Positions 35,837-43,807 of a DNA stretch of 64,000 nucleotides are shown one piece after another; the first letter of the stretch is position 1, and each line of letters starts with the position of its first letter. Made by a program: the position numbers and the translations under genes. Source of the stretch: Symsagittifera roscoffensis. Taxonomy: Eukaryota > Xenacoelomorpha > Acoela > Convolutidae. The notes beneath the pieces were generated by a model, which worked only from the letters and a program-made list of their open reading frames with translations, was not told the origin of the DNA and ran no database searches. The stretch covers positions 24,065,547 through 24,129,546 of the forward strand of contig NC_087067.1 of the NCBI RefSeq assembly GCF_963678635.1, given 5' to 3'.

Positions 35837-37525
35837 ACTGTGATATTTCACTCATAGAGGGCATGTGAGCTCAGAAAAACGAAGGAAATTCTTAAAAACC
35901 CTTTTAGGGCTAACTTAAAAAAAATGTTTGACCAAGTTTTCTATCGAGTTTTTAAATTTTATTGGTATCGTTGGAAAGCCTGATAACACATATTTTCAAC
36001 CCCATAGGTCTGATTAACCCAAACAAGCAAAAACAAATCAGAAAAACGCCAAAATTACGAAAAACCTCAAAAACCACTATCACTTTGGCAAAAAATTTTT
36101 GTGTAGTGAAAACAATCGTAGGATTAATATACCTTGCCGGTTCTTTCAGGTTACGGTTGTAAATGTCTAGCACATACATAGAAGTAAATTTTACTTGAAT
36201 AACTGTGATATTTCACTCATAGAGGGCATGTGAGCTCAGAAAAACGAAGAAAATTCTTAAAAACCCTTTTAGGGCTAACTTAAAAAAAACGTTTGACCAA
36301 GTTATATATCGAGTTTTTAAACTTTTTTGGTATCGTTGGAAAGCCTGATAACACATATTTTCAACCCAATAGGCTTGATTAACCCAAACAAGCGAAAACA
36401 AATCAGAAAAACGCCAAAATTACGAAAAACCTCAAAAACCACTATCACTTTGGCAAAAAACTTTTGTGTAGTGAAAACAATCGTAGGATTAATATACCTT
36501 GCCGGTTCTTTCAGGTTACGGTTGTAAATGTCTAGCACATACATAGAAGTCAATTTTACTTGAATAACTTTGATATTTCACTCATAGAGGGCATGTGAGC
36601 TCAGAAAAACGAAGAAAATTCTTAAAAAACATTTTAGGGCTAATTTAAAAAAAAAGTTTGACCAAGTTATATATCGAATTTTTAAACTTTGCTGGTATCG
36701 TTGGAAAGCCTCATAACACATCTTTTCAACTCGATAGGCTTGATTAACCCAAACAAGCGAAAACAAATCAGAAAAACGCCAAAATTACGAAAAACCTCAA
36801 AAACCACCATTTCTCATTGTCACTTCAGCAAAAAACTTTTGGGATGAATATACCTTGCCGGTTCTTTCAGGTTACGGTTGTAAAGGTCTAGCACATACAT
36901 AGCAGTCAATTTTACTTGAATCACCATGATATTTCACTCATAGAGGGCATGTGAGCTCAGAAAAACGAAGAAAGTTCTTAAAAAACATTTTAGGGCTAAC
37001 TTAAAAAAAAAGTTTGACCAAGTTACATATCGAATTTTTAAACTTTGCTGGTATCGTTGGAAAGCCTCATAACACATCTTTTCAACTCGATAGGCTTGAT
37101 TAACCCAAACAAGCGAAAACAAATCAGAAAAACGCCAAAATTACGAAAAACCTCAAAAACCACCATTTCTCAGTGTCACTTCAGCAAAAAACTTTTGGGA
37201 TGAATATACCTTGCCGGTTCTTTCAGGTTACGGTTGTAAAGGTCTAGCACATACATAGCAGTCAAGTTTACCTGAATCACCGTGATATTTCACTCATAGA
37301 GGGCATGTGAGCTCAGAAAAACGAAGAAAATTCTTAAAAAACATTTTAGGGCTAACTTAAAAAAATGTTTGACCAAGTTATCTATCGAATTTTTAAACTT
37401 TACTGGTATCGTTGGAAAGCCTCATAACACATCTTTTCAACCCGATAGGCCTGATTAATCAAAACAAATGAGAACAAATCAGAAAAACGCCAAAATTACG
37501 AAAAACCTCAAAAACCACCATTTTG
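35837..37525 (-). repeat. Satellite array, inverted block
   Basis: The same ~365-bp monomer continues in reverse orientation for about 4.6 units, starting GTGATATTTCACTCATAGAG. The switch occurs within AAGATATATTAA|CTGTGATATTTC, so only a couple of bases are shared at the joint. Monomers in this block are more diverged towards the right, including two lacking part of the middle (near 36,840 and 37,195). Confidence 0.9.
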
Positions 37526-37824
37526 TGTTTTTTTGAGAATTTTGGTAAAAAATGCAATTTTAAGTGTAAACGAGGGTAATTGACTCATTTCTAGGTTTGC
37601 CTCTCTGTTCCATCAATGTTTTTGCAACATTTGTCTTAAAAAATTTTTTTTTCGTTTTTTTTTGGTTTTTTTCACTTTTTTTTGGTTTTTTTGAGGTTTT
37701 TCGATGTTTTGGGTCTTTGTGCCAAGTATTTATGGGTTTTCAGCTCATTTTAAAAAATGGTGGTTTTTGTGGTGGTTTTTGTGAACATGGTGGTTTTTGA
37801 GGGTGGTTTTTGTGAACATAAGAA
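37526..37824 (+). repeat. Low-complexity GGTGGTTTTTG stretch
   Basis: The phrase GGTGGTTTTTGTG(G/A) is repeated several times between 37,744 and 37,820, preceded by T-rich DNA. It resembles the GGTGGTTTTTGAGG part of the satellite monomer and may be its degraded edge. Confidence 0.6.
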
Positions 37825-37880
37825 CCCTGCGCATGGTGGTTTTTGAGCGGCCATGTTCACAAAAACCACCATGCGCAGGG
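37825..37880. repeat. Perfect 21-bp inverted repeat (hairpin)
   Basis: Arms at 37,825-37,845 (starting CCCTGCGCATGG) and 37,860-37,880 (ending CCATGCGCAGGG) are exact reverse complements around a 14-base loop. The right arm directly abuts the 185-bp direct repeat at 37,881. An overlapping second pairing is possible between GGTTTTTGTGAACATGG upstream and CCATGTTCACAAAAACC at 37,851. Confidence 0.9.
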
Positions 37881-38065
37881 CCTTAATTCCGCCCTTGACG
37901 ATAGTGAAGGGTAGGGTTGTTAAGTAGATCCAAAAATAATTCAAGTTAAGGACAGTCGTCGCTTGGCAACGGTACAAATCTGAGTTAAAAATGTGAAACC
38001 CTGCATAAAAATGTGACAACGAATTTTATTAGCTCGTTGGTTGAAAAAGCATACTCTACAAAATT
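37881..38065 (+). repeat. 185-bp direct repeat, right of satellite
   Basis: Second copy of 25,101-25,285. It carries the last ~17 bases of the hAT-like element but not the rest of it, so it is a copy of flank plus element end, not an independent insertion. Confidence 0.9.
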
Positions 38066-38590
38066 ATAACTTCAAAATTAATACGTGGCTAGGGGAAACT
38101 CTACTGTTGATCACTTAGGGGGTTCTAGGTGAGATTGTACGTTGGATTTTTCCGGTGGCTCTTGTACGGTCCATTGTACGGTGGCTGTTCGATGTATTAT
38201 TTTTTAGTCTGAAAAATAATAAAGGCAGTGATCGCAAAACTGGTATTTGTGAGGCGATGATTTTTATGAAGTCATGATTGGTAACATGTCAAAGCTTATC
38301 ACATAGCAAAAGCCTACATTGTGATGTCACATAGCTAAATTGAAGTAAACATAGTTAAACCAAAGAAGTACCAAGTATTAAAGTTGTTCTGAAGACGTCA
38401 AATTAAAATGATCCACTAAATGACGGGGCCTAGGAAATAAGACGACAAGCAAATTCGACTTGACCAAAAAATGAACTGAGACGTCATGCAAAACTAAAAT
38501 TATGGGAAGTTTGACGGATCGATATTTACAATCAGTTTTTTTCTGACATAATTCGCTCAAGATGTAAATGCGAACAATTACAAGGTAAGC
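38066..38590. other. Intergenic, no gene recognised
   Basis: Nothing coding is supported. The sequence leads into the LINE remnant. Confidence 0.45.
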
Positions 38591-38930
38591 AGCGTATTAA
38601 AAGCTTTTAGATCCGCAGTGTTGACAGTGAAAAACTTTTATCAAGTCAGCAATAATGATGATGAAAATTAGGTGTGTCAAAGGATATCCTGGTAGTACTC
38701 CCTTGTTTTGTGGCATGCTTTGAGACATAAAAATGCCAATGACAATGCGCAAAAAACTAGTGTCCACAAAATTTTGTAAGCACATCTCAAAACGTGTAGT
38801 TACTTCTATACGAGAGAGTTTTGCCAGTATTAAGTTTCGGTCAATAATGTCGAACGCTTTGCGCAAGCTGACAAAACAGGTATCTGACAGTTTTTTGATC
38901 GACGAGTTCATTGCTAATAAGTTCAATAAC
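38591..38930 (-). pseudogene. LINE (non-LTR) reverse transcriptase fragment
   Basis: The minus strand from ~38,926 reads as the middle of a non-LTR reverse transcriptase: LRKAFDIIDRNLILAKL (motif A region with Asp), then MPQNKGVLPGYPLTHLIF, a decayed form of the G-V-x-Q-G-S-x-L-x-P-x-L-F motif, then IIIADLI. The fragment has lost its ends and the QGS residues, so it is inactive. Its orientation is opposite to the second LINE fragment at 39,675-40,366. Confidence 0.65.
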
Positions 38931-39660
38931 TCATCAACTACCCCAGTTATTGATTTTGCATTTGTAAACCGTAGTGGTTTGATGGAATGCTTTTTTATTT
39001 TATTTTTGCGTATCCGTTTGAGAGCCAGTTTGAAAAATAAACGAATAGATTTTGAGGAACTTTATTTCAGCGCTAGCTTTTTTTAATTATCGAGATAATT
39101 TTAGCACTTTTCTTTTGTAAATGGGTTCCAGATGTGAGACCTTCTATGCTAAGGAACACCAAATCAATCGATACACATTTTGTAAAGTTCAAAAAGAAGG
39201 TAGATCAAATTGCCAACGTGGTGTTTTATGGCAGCTATAGTGATACTTAGATACTAGATCTTGTGGCGTTCTTTACTTTAATTGTAGTAGTGTTTTGCGT
39301 TTTCTCTAAGAATGTTTCAGAACAATTGTCTATCGAGTTCAGCTGTTCCTATCAAATAAAACTGGCGGTTTATTTAATGAGAGTTCATTTTCTATTGACA
39401 AATCGTCCTGTATTTTGCCTTGATCAAGGAGACCGTTTGGAGTTTATATTTCAGTTCATTTTTCAGAAATAAAAATGACGCTTGGCTTTGGATTTTTTAG
39501 GCCTTGAAAGTAAGCTGAATTTTTGATACAGGTATCCCTGGTGTCGTATAGCGTATCAGCAGTGAATAGATCGATTGCCCTCGATCTTATTTAATTTTCC
39601 AATAGGGTCGGAAGGCATTTTTTGGCAAATTTCCGTATTTTAGTAGAGAAAACTGGTAAT
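38931..39660. other. Uncertain stretch between LINE fragments
   Basis: It may hold further decayed LINE or unrelated DNA. ORFs at 38,733-39,086 (shadow of the LINE) and 39,263-39,472 show nothing recognisable. Confidence 0.4.
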
Positions 39661-39674
39661 ACTGTCACCTGGTC

Positions 39675-40366
39675 TTGCTGAAAATTGGTATTTATGATAC
39701 TGTGCATCAACTATTAGTATCTCCTCAGTCGAATCCCCCTCCCGACATAATCATCAAGTCCTACGCAGACGATTTCACCTCGATTATTTTCGGCACTGAC
39801 ATTTCTGAAATGGCGGGAAAACAGACGAACTACTTGAAAGATCTAGTACAGTTCTTCTAAGATTGCAACCTGAAGATCTCTATCGACAAAAGCTTCGTCA
39901 CGCTGATAACACCGCAAAAAGCCCAATTCAAGACAAACCCTGACGTCAAAATAAACAACACCACAATCAAGATGAAAAACCAGGCAAAAGTACTCGGAGT
40001 CACGTTCGACACAATGAACACCTTGGGACCGCACTGCAGAAAAACATTGCAAAAATGCTCTCAACGAATCAACGTCCTGAAGGCGCTCTCAGGCACAGTT
40101 TAGGGTCAGGACAAAGAAACGCTACTCATGACCTACAAAGCCGGAGTGAGATCGAAACTCGAGTACCCACTCTCTCCGACAGTAACGTGGCAAAACTTCA
40201 CAAAGTCCAAAACAGCGCCCTCAGAACAATCACAGCTTGTGTTCTGATTTCAAATAGAAACAGAAACATGAATTATTTTATTGAGCTCACAAAGTGTGAC
40301 GCCGCCACCACAAAACGAATATGTTTTTATTCCCTTGCAAAAGGAAGGGAAATGCTATTGGAATAA
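39675..40366 (+). pseudogene. LINE reverse transcriptase C-terminal part
   Basis: The 39,675-39,860 frame holds the catalytic YADD box (IIIKSYADDFTSIIFG). After a stop at 39,858 the same frame continues with NLKISIDKSFVTLITPQKAQ and, further on, KVLGVTFDTMNTLGPHCRK, the usual order downstream of YADD in Jockey/CR1-type LINEs. Another frame at 40,055-40,366 covers the thumb region. Stops and a frameshift make it inactive. It is interrupted by the LTR that begins near 40,371. Confidence 0.8.
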
Positions 40367-40370
40367 TTCC

Positions 40371-40889
40371 TATAACGTTTTAAGCATTGAGAATTGAAAC
40401 GACTATTCTCGTTCAATGCGAATAATAACGATTCCTCTCGTAAAATACGAGCATACGAAAAACTCTTCTCGTAAAATACGAATGTACGAATAGAAAACAC
40501 GAAGTTAAGAAGTAACTTCTCATTTGATACGAAAAGTGGTACGATTTCCCATCTGAGTATAAATAGAAGCTCAAAACTACGGGAATTCAATCCCAACAAT
40601 TTCTCTTCTAACACCACAACCTTGCTCTCTAGATTCCCAACAATTTCTCTTCTAACACCAACACCACTCTCTTCAACCACCTCAACCATTCTCTATAAAA
40701 TATCACCAATCTCACCCTTAAAATAAATATTGAGTCAAAAGGCAACTTGCTGTAAATTCATACTAACTTCTTTTTTAATAAAATATTTCTAAGCGAATTT
40801 TAGATTTACTTTCTAAGATAGAAAGTAGAAAGGACCCTTTCTTCCTAGCAAGCGTTTTGTCCGACGTATATAGTTTTGCCAGCGTAATA
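40371..40889 (+). repeat. Candidate 5' LTR
   Basis: The region between the LINE and a primer-binding-like site has promoter and poly(A) features: TATAAATA at 40,558, AATAAA at ~40,723 and ~40,777, and short direct repeats (CTCGTAAAATACGA twice near 40,440-40,480). Proposed ends TATAACG (40,371) and CGTAATA (40,889) are imperfect inverted repeats; an alternative TG start lies at 40,353. No second LTR copy lies in the window, so the ends cannot be confirmed. The 120-codon minus-strand ORF across it is a by-product. Confidence 0.55.
40558..40565 (+). promoter_or_regulatory. TATA box in LTR U3
   Basis: TATAAATA, followed ~30 bases on by CTACGGGAATTCAATCCC where transcription could start. Confidence 0.55.
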
Positions 40890-40892
40890 AAT

Positions 40893-40909
40893 TGGTGCGA
40901 CCAGTGAGG
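40893..40909 (+). promoter_or_regulatory. Candidate tRNA primer-binding site
   Basis: TGGTGCGACCAGTGAGG begins with TGG, the complement of the tRNA CCA end, three bases after the proposed LTR end. The position is right for first-strand priming. I have not assigned the tRNA. Confidence 0.5.
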
Positions 40910-41152
40910 CACACCTTCTAAAAATTCGCAAAAAATTGCTTAAGTCTCAAAAAGAGATAGAAAGCAAAAAATCCAATTTTCAAACAGGAGAATTGTTGAA
41001 ATTTCTCTTACAAATAAAAAGAATTAATAAATTTCCAAATCGGAAATTTAAATTTTCTAAACAAATTTATAAATTGTTCTATCTTTCTTGTTAAGTTTTA
41101 AACTAAATATAAAACGGCTGATACCCCAATATCCCATCCCAAGTTGTCTTTA
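40910..41152 (+). other. 5' leader of the retroelement
   Basis: Untranslated leader between the primer-binding-like site and the gag ATG; AT-rich, likely to contain packaging signals, none of which can be identified by eye. Confidence 0.4.
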
Positions 41153-42513
41153 ATGACTTTTTCGGGAAACGATCCGAACCAAAATGCTACAGCTGTTTGG
41201 AATTCAGTTGAAAACAAAATTCTTTTCTCATTAGGTCAAAGACCTAATGATGGCGACGCACGACGCAGTTATGACAGCAGACAACGATCCCTATTCGGAT
41301 CATTGTTAACTGATACATCTCTTGAATGGTTCAATGATAATGTAACCAATGCTACCACATGGGCACAACTCAAAGATCTCTTCCTTAGCAGATTCACTGA
41401 CGGACGAGATCAATTCAAACATAGAATTGATGCTGAAAATGCAGCTCGCCAAGATGGCGAATTAATAAAAAATTACTTCCCTAGAATCAAGTCTTCTGTA
41501 GGTAGAGGATGGCCCGAAAGTATTGATGTAACCGGGCTGATGAAGATGCTCAAAATGCTGAGAGGACTATACACACCAGACAAAGAAGTCAAAAGTATAT
41601 TGCTTTCTCAATCAAGGGACTAAGACCTCTAGCCCTTAAACAAAAAGCTCATGAATACATGATAGAGCATCCAAATGCCAATTGGGATCAATTCACAAAT
41701 CATGTAATCACTAAGGATCTAACATTCATTGTTGCTACTGATCCTGCTAATAAGTCAACAACGGATAAAATGACTTCATTAGAAACTCAAATTAAAGAAC
41801 TAACTAAATTGATCAAGAATCAAGAAGTTAGTGCAATCAATGATCAGAATTCATTTGAACGACGTCACCCTGACATCAAGGGTAGAACTAATAGTACACG
41901 ATTCTGAGAATATTGCAGAATGATTGGACATTCTATATCTAGATGTTCAAAAAAGCAAGTTCAGGACGAAGTAAATAAGTTGCGAAAAGAGCTCACAACA
42001 AAAAATGAACAAAGAGTTTCATTTGAAACTGATTATAAACGAAATCGAAGACCGAATAACTTCCCTAACCAGAGTAACCCTAACCCAAGCAACCGGTTTT
42101 GGGATAACCAAAACAGAACTACTAACAATTCAAATCCTAGCCAAAATAACTATGGCATTCGCCATAATTATAAATACAACGCAAATAATTTCCAAAAGGC
42201 TAATGCCAAATCGTCTTTTAATACCAAAAGGCCCCAAACCTATGATGATAGGTATCCCAGAGAAAACAAATTCAGAGAAAAAGAACAAGTTGCTAAACAG
42301 TTCTGCGACCAAGAAAATAGGCAATTCAATAGTAACTCTAGAGGTCGACCATATAGCACTGGAAGCTATAATATTAATAACAGTCGCGACTCGACGCGAT
42401 CTCAATCACCAAATTTTAGATCGAATCAAATACAGTCTGAAACTACCCACTGGGTTGAGGAAGAAGTCAACTACTGTGATGCGATCACTGATTTCTTTCC
42501 TTTAAATTATTAA
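41153..42513 (+). pseudogene. gag: gag polyprotein, broken
   Basis: Gag would form the particle core and bind genomic RNA. The first ATG is at 41,153 (TFSGNDPNQNATAVWNS). The matrix/capsid pattern typical of Ty3/Gypsy gag is visible (SLFGSLLTDTSLEWFND, then WAQLKDLFLSRF). A frameshift near 41,580 moves the frame; the next open piece, 41,659-41,907, holds the capsid end (NANWDQFTNHVITKDLTF) and a helical segment. It stops at TGA 41,905-41,907 exactly where the first Cys of a CCHC zinc knuckle is expected; the rest of the knuckle (CRMIGHSISRC) follows in frame. The last part, 41,920-42,513, is Asn/Arg/Gln-rich and suits nucleocapsid. Gag ends at TAA 42,511. Confidence 0.8.
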
Positions 42514-42590
42514 AGTCTCCAAAACCGCCCGATGATAGTAATCCTAAATCAAGGATATATCTTAGCTTATATCATTTTGCCACCGGAGAC
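42501..42590 (+). promoter_or_regulatory. Candidate -1 ribosomal frameshift signal, gag to protease
   Basis: The slippery heptamer T-TTA-AAT (42,501-42,507) sits in the gag frame two codons before the gag stop; a -1 slip enters the frame that runs into the protease. Seven bases later GTCTCC (42,515-42,520) can pair with GGAGAC (42,585-42,590), enclosing a second hairpin GATATA/TATATC (42,554-42,559 with 42,568-42,573). Heptamer, spacing and structure agree with known retroviral signals. The other units lack this region, so conservation cannot be tested here. Confidence 0.65.
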
Positions 42591-43007
42591 AAAAATAATA
42601 ATAGTGGACTCAAAATTGAATTCATGATTGACCCAGGATCAACTTGTAGTATCATAAACTACCCAATTTATCAGGAATTGGAAAAATTAGGTCAAAAAAT
42701 GACAATTTACCGATCCAAAATTAAAGCAAAGACTTATAATGGATCTGATATACGTATGTTTGGCCATACATCTATCCAATCTTGTTTCGACACTGATGGA
42801 AAATATCCATCTAACCATAAAGTGTGGATAAGTGAAGAAAAGACTGCTAATCTATTAGGAGTAGACTTTTGTCATCTCTTCTTAAAAGCTCTCTACTTTG
42901 ATATCCCCGCAGTTGAGCTCAAATCAAAAGAAGGTGTAATATCCTACGGGTTGATGAACAACGATAAAGAATATCTAACGTTTCAAAAATTGTCTGAATT
43001 AACTTGA
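42514..43007 (+). pseudogene. Aspartic protease and pol linker, left copy
   Basis: It is entered by the -1 frameshift; the frame is open from before 42,514. The catalytic loop reads FMIDPGSTCSIIN, with Pro where most retroviral proteases have Thr or Ser after the Asp. A second hydrophobic-Gly box near TANLLGVDFCH is consistent with the protease fold. The frame ends at TGA 43,005-43,007. In the other units the corresponding stretch has one extra base and reads in the RT frame, with a single TGA separating protease from RT. Confidence 0.7.
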
Positions 43008-43807
43008 AAGAACCCTTGTTCATTCCAACACGCTCTACATACTTATACAAACACTTGGCTGAACCAAATTCATACTTCGAAAAAGGGACTACATCCCTGC
43101 CTCATAAAAACACAACCAAAACCGAATTGGTTTTCATTAATACAGTTTGTACTCAAATTGAGCAAAGCCTACCTATTCTAACTGAGAATCAGAAAGATCA
43201 TCCTGTCACACTAAACAAGTGTGTACTAGGCTAAGCAGTAACTGATATTCAAGGATACGAGGATAAAATATTTGCTATCCACGATTGTGATGAGTTCACA
43301 ACGAGAATTTTAAACGAAAGTTCGGAATTCGATAGCTGTTTCATGCTGAACACTGTTGTCAATACAACACAAGAAAGCAATACCCAATTATCCGGTCCCT
43401 GTCTACAATATGTAGACTTCAAAAAAAGGTCCAAATTCGAATCGAATATGCCCATTGCCCATACAATCTCTGCAGATAGAGCAATGAAAAAAGGGTTTGC
43501 TGAATCAATTAGTAAAAGGTATCCTGAGCTACGACACTTTTGTAACTCAATACATGCTAAAATTAACGATATTCTCATCTTCACGGATCCAAAGTTTGGA
43601 CAAATCATATATAACTTGATTACCAAACAGAGGTACTTTCAGAAACCCATTTACGACGCTATATTCAACACTTTGTCCGAAATGAAAGATCATGCTATAG
43701 CAATTAACATTCGATCTACAATTCTTTTCCCTTCAGGAAGGTCACTACAAGTTCTCATGACCAGAATTATTGGATCATACTTCACAAGTAGTGATCTCTC
43801 CTGCGCC
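43004..43807 (+). pseudogene. pol: RT N-terminal part, truncated at the pol-env joint
   Basis: This is the linker and fingers part of a Ty3/Gypsy-type reverse transcriptase, matching 46,980-47,790 and 56,060-56,870 at high identity (PIYDAIFNTLSEMKDHAIA, then FPSGRSLQVLMTRI). One in-frame stop lies at 43,232-43,234. It reaches the first catalytic motif (YFTSSDLSCA, with the motif-A Asp) and then ends abruptly; the next base belongs to env. The palm with YIDD, RNase H and integrase are absent from this copy. Confidence 0.8.

Noticed and set aside
26259-37122. Dozens of 60-89 codon ORFs on both strands of the satellite, with near-identical peptides
   Set aside because: They repeat with the 365-bp period, occur on both strands over the same bases, and reflect sequence homogeneity and not coding constraint.
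25985-37525. CRISPR-like array
   Set aside because: Units are ~365 bp contiguous repeats without short spacers, in a eukaryotic context.
40327-40689. 120-codon minus-strand ORF
   Set aside because: It lies across the LINE end and the LTR with its TATA box; composition is low-complexity and no splice or homology support exists.
42005-42505. 166-codon and 91-codon ORFs overlapping the end of gag
   Set aside because: Shadow frames of the Asn/Arg-rich nucleocapsid region, with repetitive Ile/Thr content typical of a shifted frame.
43249-43626. Minus-strand 125-codon ORFs in pol (also at 47,231)
   Set aside because: Antisense shadow of the RT linker; no start context, splice sites or recognisable protein, and lost in the third copy.
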